Shown here: positions 8,276-17,677 of the stretch, piece by piece | Position numbering within the stretch: the stretch's first letter is position 1 | How the letters are laid out: each line of letters opens with the position of its first letter | NCBI GenBank assembly: GCA_963813555.1 | Contig: CAWEZX010000004.1 | Span: forward strand, 248,001-312,000 | Source of the DNA: Roseiarcus sp963813555 | GTDB taxonomy: Bacteria; Pseudomonadota; Alphaproteobacteria; Rhizobiales; Beijerinckiaceae | Reading direction: 5' to 3' | DNA: 64,000 nt | Translations under genes and position numbers: made by a program | The notes under the pieces: model-generated | What the model saw: only the letters and a program-made list of their open reading frames with translations | What the model was told of the DNA's origin: nothing | The model's database searches: none

Positions 8276-10132
8276 ATGCTGCATATCAGCGCTCTCACCT
8301 ACCGGATCGGCGGGCGTCTCTTGATCGACAACGCCACCGCGGCGCTGCCGTCGGGGGCGCATGTCGGGCTCGTCGGGCGCAACGGCGCCGGCAAGACCAC
8401 GCTCTTCCGCTTGATCCGCGGGGAGCTCGCGCCCGAGAGCGGCGCGGTCATCGTCCCCAAGGGCGCGCGCGTCGGCAGTGTCGAACAGGAAGCGCCGGCC
8501 GGCGCGGAAAGCCTTGTCGACTTCGTGCTCTCCGCCGACATCGAGCGCGAGGCGCTGATGGCTGAAGCGGAGACCGCGAGCGAGCCGGGGCGGATCGCTG
8601 AGATCCACACGCGCCTCGTCGACATCGAAGCGCATACAGCCCCGGCGCGGGCGGGGCGGATTCTCAAAGGGCTCGGGTTCGATGAGCCTGCGCAAGGGCG
8701 CTCGCTTCAGGAATTTTCCGGCGGCTGGCGGATGCGCGTGGCGCTGGCCGCGGTGCTATTCTCGGAGCCCGACCTGTTGCTGCTTGACGAGCCGACCAAC
8801 TATCTCGACCTCGAAGGCGTGCTGTGGCTCACCGACTATCTGAAGAACTGCCCGGCGACCATTCTCGTCATCAGCCATGACCGCGATCTGCTGGATGACG
8901 TTGCGCAACAGATCCTCCACCTCGACCGCGGAAAGCTCACTTTATGGAGCGGCGGCTACTCGAGCTTCGAGCGCCAGCGCCGTGAGCAGCAAATCCTTGC
9001 GGGCAAGGCGGCCAAGAAGCAGGAGGAGCGGCGCGCCCATTTGCAGGCCTTCGTCGACCGCTTTCGCGCCAAGGCGTCGAAGGCAGTTCAGGCCCAGTCG
9101 CGGCTCAAGATGCTGGCCAAGATGGAGCCGATCGCAGCGGTCGTTGACGACAATGTGCAGCCGTTCAAGTGGCCGCCGGTCGCCAAGCGCCTGAGTCCGC
9201 CAATCGTGACCATGGACAAGGTCAGCGCCGGCTATAACGGCCGTGCGGTCATCGCGCGCATCGACCTCTCGCTTGCCGACGACGACCGCATTGGCCTCCT
9301 CGGTCAGAACGGCAACGGCAAGTCGACCTTCGCCAAACTGGTCGCCGGGCGCCTTGAGCCGATGGCGGGTAAGATGACGCGCGCCAACCGGCTTCAGGTC
9401 GGCTATTTCGCCCAGCACCAGATCGACGAGCTCGAGCCCGGCGGCAGCGTCTACGACCATGTCGCCGAGCGGATGCGCGGGGAGCCGGATTCGAAGATTC
9501 GCGGCCGCGCCGCGATGATCGGCTTCTCGGGCGCGCGAGCCGCGACCAAAGTCGAGGCTTTGTCCGGCGGCGAGAAGGCGCGCCTCATGATGGGCCTTGC
9601 CGCGTTCGACGGGCCGCAACTCCTTATCCTCGACGAGCCGACCAACCATCTCGACATCGACAGCCGTGGCGAATTGATCGAGGCGATCAACGACTATGAA
9701 GGCGCCTGCATCCTGGTCTCGCACGACCGGCGTCTGCTCGAGGCTTGTGTCGATCGGCTATGGCTGGCGGCAAACGGAACGGTCAAGCCGTTCGACGGCG
9801 ATCTCGCCGACTACAGCCGGTTCGTGCTGGGCGGCGCCGAACGGCCGGAACAAAGACGCAAGCGCGAATCTGCCTCGCTGTCGCCGGCGGTGGGACCGAA
9901 GCGCGAGCCTCAGCCGCTGAAGCGCGAGCTCGCCGCGCTCGAAGACAAGGTGAGCCGTTTCCAAGACCTTCTGCGCCGGGTCGACGAAGCTCTTGCGCAA
10001 GCGAGCGCGCGCAACGGCGGCGACGCGGTGAAAATCGCCGATCTGGCGGCGAAGCGCGCCGAGCTCGAGCGCGCCCTGACCGTGACGGAACAGGCGTGGT
10101 TTGAATTGTCGGCCGAGGCGGAAGAGATATGA
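8276..10132 (+). CDS. ABC-F family ATPase (Uup/YheS-like)
   Basis: 618 residues with two ABC ATPase domains and no membrane segments. Domain 1 has Walker A GRNGAGKTT near residue 34, signature FSGGWRMRVALA and LDEPTNYLDLEG. A basic linker follows (QRREQQILAGKAAKKQEERR). Domain 2 has GQNGNGKST, LSGGEKARLMMGLA and LDEPTNHLD. A C-terminal coiled-coil arm runs from about 550. ABC-F proteins act on ribosomes or DNA rather than in transport; the C-terminal arm fits Uup/YheS types. The next coding start overlaps its stop as ATGA. Confidence 0.93.
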   Translation: MLHISALTYRIGGRLLIDNATAALPSGAHVGLVGRNGAGKTTLFRLIRGELAPESGAVIVPKGARVGSVEQEAPAGAESLVDFVLSADIEREALMAEAETASEPGRIAEIHTRLVDIEAHTAPARAGRILKGLGFDEPAQGRSLQEFSGGWRMRVALAAVLFSEPDLLLLDEPTNYLDLEGVLWLTDYLKNCPATILVISHDRDLLDDVAQQILHLDRGKLTLWSGGYSSFERQRREQQILAGKAAKKQEERRAHLQAFVDRFRAKASKAVQAQSRLKMLAKMEPIAAVVDDNVQPFKWPPVAKRLSPPIVTMDKVSAGYNGRAVIARIDLSLADDDRIGLLGQNGNGKSTFAKLVAGRLEPMAGKMTRANRLQVGYFAQHQIDELEPGGSVYDHVAERMRGEPDSKIRGRAAMIGFSGARAATKVEALSGGEKARLMMGLAAFDGPQLLILDEPTNHLDIDSRGELIEAINDYEGACILVSHDRRLLEACVDRLWLAANGTVKPFDGDLADYSRFVLGGAERPEQRRKRESASLSPAVGPKREPQPLKRELAALEDKVSRFQDLLRRVDEALAQASARNGGDAVKIADLAAKRAELERALTVTEQAWFELSAEAEEI

Positions 10133-10806
10133 GCGGGACCGCGCTGCGAGGGCTGGGAGCGGCGATCGTATAGCTGCTCAACACAACCATCGCGTCCGCT
10201 GCCGAGCCGGCGCCGTGGCCGGACAGTTTTGTCGGCCGGCTCGAAGCGTTGGCGCTGATCGAGAGCCTCAACGCCGATCTGCTCGCCCATGACAGCGCAA
10301 CCCTCACGCTCGAACGCTGGTGCGCCGACCACCGGCTGGCCGATCCGGCGCTGATCGTCGCCGAACGGGTGCCCGACGTGGTCAAGCCGGCCAGCGTCGA
10401 GGTGCGCGCCGTGCTCGACGTCAAGCCGGACGAGCCGCTTGGCTATCGGCGGGTTCGGCTCAAGTGCGGCGATCATGTGCTCTCCGAGACCGACAATTGG
10501 TACGCGCCGTCACGGCTTACGCCTGAGATGAACCATGTTTTGGAAACGACCGACACGCCATTCGGCAAGGCGGTGGCCGCGCTCCATTTCCGCCGACACA
10601 CGCTGTCCGTCGACTTGTTGTGGCGGCCGCTGCCGAAAGGCTGCGAGATGGGCGCGACGGCCGCTCCCGGGGAAGCGGGCGCGCTTGCGATTCCCGACCA
10701 CGTTCTCGAGCATCGCGCCGTGCTGTCGACGCCCGACGGCGAGACGTTCAGCGAAGTGGTGGAGACTTACACCGGCGAAGTGCTGGGCTTCCCGCCGCCG
10801 AAATGA
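10129..10806 (+). pseudogene. Secreted chorismate-lyase-like protein, signal peptide interrupted by in-frame TAG
   Basis: The natural start is the ATG at 10129, overlapping the upstream stop as ATGA. It opens a signal-peptide-like sequence (MSGTALRGLGAAIV), then an amber codon at 10171-10173, then LLNTTIASAAEPAPWPDSF in the same frame, which looks like the rest of the signal peptide with an ASA-AEP cleavage site. The mature part resembles the UbiC/chorismate-lyase-like fold: YRRVRLKCGD, NWYAPSRLTPEMN, TDTPFG. Without the stop the product is 225 residues. If translation instead starts at TTG 10249, a 185-residue cytoplasmic form would result. It may be a true nonsense mutation, a sequencing error, or a gene that uses the later start. 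Function is not established. Confidence 0.65.
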
Positions 10807-10893
10807 GCGCGGGTCGGGCGCGATTGCTTCGGCTAGTGTCGAGCCTTAGCGTCCAGGGACGACTTCGGCGCTAGGCGGATACAGGAGCCAACG

Positions 10894-11721
10894 ATGCAAG
10901 AGCGAACCTCGACCACGTCCGAAGAGCGTGTCACGATGGCGATCGCCGACGGCGTCGCTGAGGTCACGCTCAATCGGCCTGACAAGCTCAACGCGCTCGA
11001 TCCGGCGATGTTCGAGGCGATCATCGGCGCCGGCGAAAGCTTAAGTCGAACCGCTGGCTTGCGCGCCATCGTGCTTGCCGGCGCCGGCAAGGGCTTTTGC
11101 GCCGGCCTCGACAAGGAGACATTCGCGTCAATGATAGCGGGAGGCGCGCCGGCGCTCGGCGATTTCGCAAAACGCACGCATGGGCTCGCTAACGACTTTC
11201 AGCAGGCGGCGTATGTCTGGCGCACGCTTCCTGTTCCGGTGATCGCGGCGATCCATGGGGTCGCGCTCGGCGGCGGTTTCCAGATCGCGCTCGGCGCCGA
11301 CATCCGCTACCTTGCGCCCGACGCGCGCCTCGCGATCCTGGAAATCAAATGGGGCATCGTCCCCGACATGGGCGGAATCGCGCTCATGCGCGAACTCGCC
11401 CGCTCCGATGTGATCCGCGAGCTCGCCATGACCGGACGCATTTTCTCTGGCGCGGAGGCGTTCACTTATGGCTTCGCCACCAGCCTCCACGCCGATCCGC
11501 TCGCCGCCGCGCGCTCGACCGCCAGGGAGATCGCCGCCCGCAACCCGGAGGCGGTGCGGGCGATCAAGCGCCTCCTCAACGCGGCGAGCGATAATGATGC
11601 AGCGGCGATCCTCCTCGCCGAATCGAAGGAGCAGGCGGCGCTGTTCGGCTCGCCTAATCAGATCGAGGCGGTGCGGGCGGGGATGGAGGGAAGGCCAGGA
11701 CGGTTTGTCGATGGGAAGTGA
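10894..11721 (+). CDS. Enoyl-CoA hydratase/isomerase (crotonase) family protein
   Basis: 275 residues of the crotonase fold. The oxyanion-hole segments are GKGFCAGLD and ALGGGFQIALGAD. The glutamate of LEIKWGIVPD and the glutamate in VIRELAMTG match the two catalytic glutamates of enoyl-CoA hydratase, so hydratase activity is plausible. An AGGAG ribosome site lies seven bases before the ATG. It probably acts on a short-chain or unusual acyl-CoA; the substrate cannot be told from sequence. It ends where the accessory region begins. Confidence 0.9.
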   Translation: MQERTSTTSEERVTMAIADGVAEVTLNRPDKLNALDPAMFEAIIGAGESLSRTAGLRAIVLAGAGKGFCAGLDKETFASMIAGGAPALGDFAKRTHGLANDFQQAAYVWRTLPVPVIAAIHGVALGGGFQIALGADIRYLAPDARLAILEIKWGIVPDMGGIALMRELARSDVIRELAMTGRIFSGAEAFTYGFATSLHADPLAAARSTAREIAARNPEAVRAIKRLLNAASDNDAAAILLAESKEQAALFGSPNQIEAVRAGMEGRPGRFVDGK

Positions 11722-12098
11722 GGGCGATGGGTTGCGTCGTCGAAATCATTTTCGCAACGCGCTCTGAATCTGATAAAAATACCGACGACTTCCGTCACGT
11801 CGATAGGTTGTGACTGTAGCCCTCCGTGGGCAATTTTATTCCGAAGAGCGTAATAGCTCATTGCCAGCGCCCACGGACTGCCTCGACCCCCGTTCTTGTC
11901 TAACAGCAACGCCGCGCGGTCTTCAAAACTTAGGCCAGATAGCCTTTTGTCACTGGGATTGAACAGTTCCCAAAACCGCCGGGCTCCCCAATCGACGGGA
12001 TTTTGTCGAGACCGAATTAGCGTGAACGAGGACTTTCCGGACGCCGACGCCGCGAGTAAAACGACGGAATACGACCCCTCCGCTTTCTGACAGCGCAA
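11658..12098 (-). pseudogene. Remnant with HEPN-like R-x4-H motif
   Basis: An open frame of about 146 residues whose first 110 look protein-like and use codons less GC-rich than the neighbours (AAA, TTA, CTA, AGG). The rest runs antisense into the crotonase gene and is not believable. The core has RFWELFNPSDKRLSGLSFED followed by MSYYALRNKIAHGG, where RNKIAH matches the R-x4-H motif of HEPN ribonuclease-type domains. No good start codon with a ribosome site is seen; a neighbouring frame at 11950-12156 may hold the displaced N-terminus. Best read as the broken end of an imported gene, possibly defence related. Family not firmly recognised. Confidence 0.4.
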
Positions 12099-12276
12099 TT
12101 GGAAGATTGCCTAACCCCTCGGCGATCCGACGCCGCCATTCAAGGGGCTCACCCATAATAACCTGCCCGTCTATTGCAGCGAGACGGGCGAGCGCGCGAT
12201 CGACGACCGCCTCTCATGCGTGTGCGGATGCACCGAATATCTGCGCTGCAGAAGCGCATGAAACGTACCAACGCAA

Positions 12277-13343
12277 CTAAGCAGAGATTCGTGGCATGGC
12301 CAACGGATTGGGGATGCGCTCGCGGTTGAGATCAATGACAGCGTGATGGATGGCCTGGTCGAGCGCGGCGGCGTCGGTGAAGGTCTGGTGGGCGAGGTGA
12401 TGGGCTTTGAGATCGCGCCAGACCGGCTCGATGTCGTTGAGTTCGGGGGCGTATTTCGGCAGCCATTCGACGGTGAGCCAGTGTGCGCGGGCGGTGAGGG
12501 CGGCGAGCGAGCGTTTGCTGGTGTGGATCGGACCATTGTCCTCGACCAGCACGACCGGCTTGGCCTGCCGCCCGGGCTGCGGCCCAAAGAGACGGTCGAG
12601 TTGCTCCAGATGAGCGATGAAATCGCTGCTGCGCTTGGTCGGGCTGGTATGGACGATGAGTTGGCGCGTGAGGGGATCGAGCGACCCCAGTATCGCGACC
12701 TTCTTGGCCTGCCCCGGCGCCGGCACACGCAAGTCCGCTCCCGACTTCGCCCAGGCGCGGGCGAGATAAGGATGGGTCAGCGCCTCGCTCTCATCGCCGT
12801 AGAGAAGAACGATGTCGCCGGCTTCGGCCTGCTGTTTGCGCAGTTGCAGGCGCAGGCCCACCCGTTCCACTTCGCTTTCCCTCTGACGGCCCTTCAGCGT
12901 GTGCCGGGGCCGCCGCCAGCGGAACTTTTTTTTCGCAACGCCTTGGACAGTTGCGAACGGCTGATGCGCACGCCCTCGCGCGCTTCGATCTCGGCGCGAA
13001 GGCGGGGGATTGTCCAGTTGCGCCGGTCGGCCACAGGTTCTTCCAGCAAGGGGGTGGCAACGCGCATGGCGGCTTCACTCTTCACCGGAGGCGGGCCCGG
13101 CGCGATGCTGGCCTTCAGCGCTGCGATCCCGCCGGCGGCGAAGTCGCTGCGCCACAGCCGAACCGTATCTTCGCGCACGCCAAACGCCGCCGCGATCTTG
13201 GGGCTGGTCCAACCAGCCAGCGTCAAAAGCACGGCGCGGGCGCGGTCCGCCTCGCCGCGATCGCGTGAACCGGCAAGAGCCAAGAGGCCGGCGCGTTGTT
13301 CATCGCTCGCCGTAACCGGAGACTTTCCCGCCATGTCATACAC
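12277..13343 (-). CDS. IS630-family transposase, two frames joined by -1 frameshift
   Basis: The first frame (13343-12894) encodes a helix-turn-helix part with AAAFGVREDTVRLWRSDF. It runs into eight adenines (minus strand, 12933-12926), where a -1 shift enters the second frame. That frame encodes the DDE domain: VLLYGDESEAL, VLVEDNGPIHTSK and PELNDIEPVWRDLKAHH. The stop TAG of the second frame is formed with the flanking target TA. Both catalytic aspartates and the final glutamate are present, so this copy may be active. An A8 slippery run is a common expression control in this family. Confidence 0.88.
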
Positions 13344-13410
13344 CTTGCAAATCGGCGCAGGCAGCCAACCGCAAAAAACCTATCCGTTGGTTAGCCAAAC
13401 GGAATCTGCT
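12280..13410 (-). mobile_element. IS630-family element, copy A, complete
   Basis: The element is bounded by imperfect inverted repeats: AGCAGAGATTC...CCAACGGAT at the left, and the complement of ATCCGTTGG...GGAATCTGCT at the right. It is flanked by TA at 12278-12279 and 13411-13412, the target used by IS630 elements. The right-hand TA is shared with the next IS630 copy. It carries one transposase read through a -1 frameshift. Confidence 0.85.
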
Positions 13411-13495
13411 TAGAGCATCGGACGGTCAGATTGAGTCGGCGGGGATTCCAGCGTGGATGAGAATGGGGTTCACTTCCGGTTGGAGGTGATTTGCG

Positions 13496-14467
13496 ATGCC
13501 GAAGCCCTATTCGCTTGATCTTCGCGAGCGTGTGGTGAGTTACGTTGAGGGCGGGCATTCGCGGCGTGCGGCGGCGGCCCATTTCAGGGTGTCGCCCTCG
13601 TTCGTCATCAATTTGATGACGGCTTTTCGCCAGCGCGGCGCGGTTACGCCCAAAGCGCTCGGCGGCTGGCGACACAGCAAGCTCGATCCGCACCGCGTCT
13701 TCATCCTGCGCCGCGTGGCGGAGAAGGACGACATCAGCATGCCGGAGTTGGCCGGGGAACTCCAAGCCGCCAGCGGCGTGAAAGCCGACCCCGCCTCGCT
13801 GTCGCGCTGGCTGATCCGCAACGGCCTGAGCTTTAAAAAAAAGCCTTCAGGCCAGCGAATGCGATCGGCCCGACGTGCGCCGGGCGCGCGAGGCGTGGAA
13901 GGCTGAACGACAGCCCAAGATGAGGACCGAGCCGCATCGGCTGGTCTTCATCGACGAAACGGGAACCATCCTTCGACAGGCTCAGCACGAAGATGACCCG
14001 TGCGCGCGGACGCTGCGAAAGAGGCAAACGCCTTCGCTCCAAGGCCCCCTTTGGCCATTGGAAGACCCAGACTTTCGTCGCCGGACTGCGCTGCCGCGCC
14101 CTGACCGCGCCGTATCGTCATCGACGCGCCGATGGACCGGGCGATCTTCGAGACCTACGTGCGCACCCAGCTCGTCCCAACGCTGCACGAGGGCGACATC
14201 GTCATCCTGGACAATCTGCCCGCCCACAAAAGCCCGGCCGCCGAACAAGCCATCTGCGAGCGGGGCGCTTGGCTCATGTTTCTGCCGCTCTACAGCCCCG
14301 ACCTCAATCCCATCGAAATGGCCTTCGCCAAACTCAAGGCGCATCTGCGCGCCATGGCCATGCGCACCATCGACGAACTCTGGAAAGCCATCGGGCAAAT
14401 CTGCGATCTCTTCGCCCCACAGGAATGCGCAAACTACTTCAAAGCCGCAGGGTACGGATTCAAATGA
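13496..14467 (+). pseudogene. IS630-family transposase, broken in three places
   Basis: The N-terminal HTH part reads from ATG 13496 (MPKPYSLDLRERVVSYVEGG). The frame then moves by one at the A8 run 13835-13842, giving SLQASECDRPDVRRAREAWK and VFIDETGT. It moves again where a short dispersed repeat (13969-13991) lies directly after ETGT, and again near 14115, where one extra base separates TAPY from DAPMDRAIFETYV. The C-terminal part carries VILDNLPAHKSP and SPDLNPIEMAFAKLK. The first shift could be programmed; the other two inactivate the gene. Confidence 0.9.
13969..13991. repeat. Short dispersed repeat of the CTTCGACAGGCTCAG type
   Basis: CCTTCGACAGGCTCAGCACG interrupts the transposase directly after its IDETGT motif, adding about 19 bases compared with the expected protein and shifting the frame. 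Read on the minus strand it encodes VLSLSKDG, a signature often seen in spurious small ORFs because closely similar short repeats occur in many bacterial genomes. Confidence 0.6.
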
Positions 14468-14531
14468 CCGTCCGATGCTCTAAGCAACGCAAAGCCGAGC
14501 TGGCCGTCGCCGCATTCGTGCCGCCCAAAGC

Positions 14532-14590
14532 ATGGGGAAAAGGTTGATCTTCCCCATCGGACATTCGACGCACGAGCTGGCTGCGTTCAG
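14532..14590 (+). pseudogene. 5' fragment of a DUF488-family gene
   Basis: ATG 14532 begins MGKRLIFPIGHSTHELAAF. The piece IGHSTHELAAF is the usual N-terminus of DUF488 proteins (IGHSxxxxxxF). After about 20 codons the similarity ends abruptly near 14590 and the frame continues as unrelated sequence to 14750. The rest of the gene is absent from the window, so this is a stump left by deletion or rearrangement between the IS630 pair and ISAzo13. The remainder up to 14776 holds nothing I can identify. Confidence 0.5.
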
Positions 14591-14776
14591 CATAGCGCCC
14601 CATACAGCTCGCACGTGTACCCGTGATGGTGCCCGGAGCGTCACGTTCCGCCTGAAACTGACTGAGCTGCAATGCGCTGTCGCATCGTGCGTCGCGCGGG
14701 CTGAGATTCCCAGCCCGCGCGCTGACTGCTTTGGCAGCGAGCGTTGCTGACCTTTGGCGCGGCCATCGCCACCTAA

Positions 14777-16109
14777 GGCCTCCCCGAACAATAAGCGAAT
14801 CGCGGTGCGCGGGCGTGCGGCGGGGTGAGTCGGGGCGTCGGGATTCCGGATCGAGGCGAACACGTGTATCGCGGATGGCATGATCGATGAAGATGCGATC
14901 CGCTATCGCTGGGACAGGGTCGGCTCGAAGCTCGACGAACGCGGGCGGCGGATGTTCGCGGCGGGCGAGGTGAGAACGGCCGGCCGGGGCGGGCTTGCGT
15001 GGTCTCGGATCACCGGGCTTGCCCGTTCGACCATCAATCGCGGCGAGGACGATCTCGATGGCGAGGAACTGCCGAAAGGTCAGGTGCGGCGTGCCGGCGC
15101 CGGCCGCAAGGCTGTGGCCGCGAGAGATCCCGGTCTCGTGCCGGCATTGAAGCGCCTCCTCGAACCGGCCACGCTCGGCGATCCCATGCGCCCGCTGCTG
15201 TGGGTGTCGAAGAGCATGGACAAATTGGCCGCGATCCTGACCGCCATGGGGCATCCGATCGGCGCCGATACGGTGCGCAAGGAACTGGTGAAGCTCGGCT
15301 TCTCGCGCCAGTACAATCGCAAGGCCGAGGAAGGCTCGAAGCATCCGGACCGTAACGCGCAATTCGAGCCCATCAATGCGAAAGTCGTGGCCGCTCAGGC
15401 AAAAAGCCAGCCCGTCATCTCCGTCGATACGAAGAAGAAAGAGCTGGTCGGCAACTTCAGAAATGGTGGCTCCGACTATCGGCCGAAGGGCGATCCGTTG
15501 CGCGTCGCCGCGCACGACTTCGAGGACAAGGACCTGGGCAAGGTCGTGCCTTACGGCGTCTACGACGTGACGGCCAACGCCGGCTTCGTCAGCGTCGGCA
15601 TCACCAGTGATACCGCGCAGTTCGCGGTCCAATCCATCCGCACGTGGCTGGCGCGCATGGGCCGCGAACGCTATCCGGACATGAAAGAACTGACGATCAC
15701 GGCCGATTGCGGCGGCTCGAATGGCGCGCGCGTGCGTCTGTGGAAGATCGAACTGCAGAAGCTCGCCGATGAGACGAACCTGACGCTCAGCGTGCACCAT
15801 TATCCGCCGGGAACGTCGAAGTGGAACAGGATCGAGCACCGCCTGTTCTGCCATATCACGCAGAACTGGCGCGGCCGGCCGCTGACGGATCGCATTGCCG
15901 TCGTCGAACTCATCGGCGCGACGACGACCAAGGCGGGCCTCAAGGTCGAGTGCGCGCTCGATGAGCGAACCTATGAAAAAGGCATCAGGGTCCCCGACGC
16001 CGAAATGGACGCCCTCGACATCGCCGCCGATGCGTTCCATCCGGAATGGAACTACACAATCAAACCCCGCCAGCTCGCGCAATCGTAGCCGTTATTGTTC
16101 GGGATGGCC
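14777..16109 (+). mobile_element. ISAzo13-family element
   Basis: Terminal inverted repeats GGCCTCCCCGAACAATAA (14777) and, inverted, GGCCATCCCGAACAATAA (ending 16109) enclose one intact transposase. Total about 1333 bases. No clear direct repeat of the target was seen at the flanks. Confidence 0.88.
14880..16088 (+). CDS. ISAzo13-family transposase
   Basis: 402 residues, intact. The N-terminal part has a HTH-like region (SRITGLARSTINRGEDDL). The catalytic part includes PVISVDTKKKELVGNFRNGG, LTITADCGGSNGARVRLWK and HHYPPGTSKWNRIEHRLFCH, the D-D-E arrangement of the Rhodopirellula-type transposase DDE domain. The protein ends inside the right terminal repeat. A potentially active element. Confidence 0.92.
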   Translation: MIDEDAIRYRWDRVGSKLDERGRRMFAAGEVRTAGRGGLAWSRITGLARSTINRGEDDLDGEELPKGQVRRAGAGRKAVAARDPGLVPALKRLLEPATLGDPMRPLLWVSKSMDKLAAILTAMGHPIGADTVRKELVKLGFSRQYNRKAEEGSKHPDRNAQFEPINAKVVAAQAKSQPVISVDTKKKELVGNFRNGGSDYRPKGDPLRVAAHDFEDKDLGKVVPYGVYDVTANAGFVSVGITSDTAQFAVQSIRTWLARMGRERYPDMKELTITADCGGSNGARVRLWKIELQKLADETNLTLSVHHYPPGTSKWNRIEHRLFCHITQNWRGRPLTDRIAVVELIGATTTKAGLKVECALDERTYEKGIRVPDAEMDALDIAADAFHPEWNYTIKPRQLAQS

Positions 16110-16512
16110 TGAGTACGCCGGTTGGATCACTCGCGACCCTCCCGAGCGTGAGCGGGGCAAGGCGGCTCCAGTGAACTCAATTACTTGAAAGCCGAACGAG
16201 CACCGTGAGACGCTGCTGCGGGGCACAGTTACGCGCACAATCGACCTGAGATTGCCTAACCGGCTGACACTGTGCCGCAACGCAGTTCGGGCAATTTCCT
16301 CGATTCGTTGACCGTGCGGCGCGCGGCTATGCGATTATCGGTCAATGTAACAATTACAATCGCTGTTAGGTCGACGCACCGATGGTGCCGGCTGGTTTTG
16401 CGAACCCCTCCCCGAATCCATTGCAAGAGCAGGTGCAAGGGGGGACCCGCTCGACCCTGCGAAGCTTCTGAGCGAGTGCTACAGTACTACCGCCGCCGCT
16501 CCGTGTTGCAGA
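16110..16512. other. Intergenic, no gene recognised
   Basis: About 400 bases between ISAzo13 and the DUF3644 gene. Short open frames here show no family features, and base composition is lower in GC than the core genes, as expected for accessory DNA. No tRNA or hairpin terminator was noticed. Confidence 0.4.
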
Positions 16513-17598
16513 TTATTCGGCGGCCGTGGGGTGTATCTTGCTGTCAGCGACCAACACGCCTCGCATTCGCTCGAGCGCGTTGTGCGAAAACATCGGGTGT
16601 CTCGACTTCCCAAATACGAATATGTGCACGCATTGCGGATCGGCGTCGATCGCCAACTTCTTGTGCAATGCGAGGGATTTGTGGGTGGTCAAATTGACCG
16701 CCTTGGCGAATTTTGTCGCCGACATATGGAATCGCTTTTGAAGATCTACCTCGCGAACTGCTGCAGCTTCGACCGGATCGTCAGCAGCGATGTAGCGAAC
16801 CGGCGCGCCTTCGCCTTCCTTCTTCGTGGAGCGCACAGTAACGGTCGCGCCCGACCCTGAGATTTGAGTGTCGAGTGTGCCGAGGCGCGGAAACACTTCG
16901 CTTCGCGGCTTGCCTGCCCGGATCGCCTTCTCAAGTCGATCGATGTCTGCTTCGCTAATTTCGACGCCCTCGGCTACGTGCGATTCCATCGCCAATAGCG
17001 TTCGGATTCGACCGCGCGCCTCGTCTCTCTGCCGCTTGCCGGGCTGCAACAACTCCTTCACTTGAGTGAATTCGCGATCGACCGACGTGTCGAATCCAAT
17101 TGGCGGCTGCGTGCTCACGGGTAGGACACGGCCCGGAAGGTGCTCCGCAAGCGAATCGTCTAAGGCCCGCTTCAAGAGGTCATCGAATGTCGTGATGAAG
17201 CCGCGAGCGTGCAGATAAAGCGCCTCCTCCGGTACTACGATGAACCAGTGTTATTCGGCGTCGCGTAGCCCGTCCACAACGCGGAGCAGACCCGCTTCTT
17301 CCGTGCTCAGTTTTGCCTGCTGACCGCACAGATTGACGCACTTCTCGAAGCCGATGGTGGTCTGTTTGGTCGGATCGAATACCTTCACGCCCTTCTGGAC
17401 GAGAATGGCCTTCAGAAGCATCTCGGCCGCGTGCTGCATATGGAGGAGCACAGAGGTCGTGCGGCCATCATCGTCGCATGAATTGAAGGCCGTCACCGCG
17501 CGCCGAAGTGAGCAAAGCGCTTTAGTCTTGAGTGTACGCGCCTCGCGTTTCAGCTTAGCGCGTCTTCCAGTTTTTCGAGGCGAAGAACCGATCTCCAC
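16513..17598 (-). pseudogene. DUF3644-domain protein gene with in-frame TAA
   Basis: One continuous frame of 362 codons, broken only by TAA at 17251-17253. Before the stop: LCSLRRAVTAFNSCDDDGR, LLHMQHAAEMLLKAILVQKG, IGFEKCVNLC and GLRDAE. After it: HWFIVVPEEALYLHARGF, TTFDDLLKRAL, LPGRVLPVSTQPP and a basic C-terminal part. The family normally reads DAEQHW here, so a CAA-to-TAA change explains the stop. DUF3644 is a HEPN-like family of unknown function often found on accessory DNA. A short 3' product could start at TTG 17175 but would lack the main domain. Confidence 0.75.
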
Positions 17599-17677
17599 TC
17601 TAACCCGTCTTATTCATGGGGCGGGGTTTTTCGGGTTGGCGGCCGTAGCATAAACTGCTGGAATCGCGTAGCATTTA

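Larger units (their letters stand above)
13413..14480 (+). mobile_element. IS630-family element, copy B, degenerate
   Basis: Perfect 16-base terminal repeats GAGCATCGGACGGTCA occur at both ends (13413-13428 and 14465-14480, inverted). TA lies at 13411-13412 and 14481-14482. The transposase inside is broken in three places. It abuts IS630 copy A with only the shared TA between them. Confidence 0.92.
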
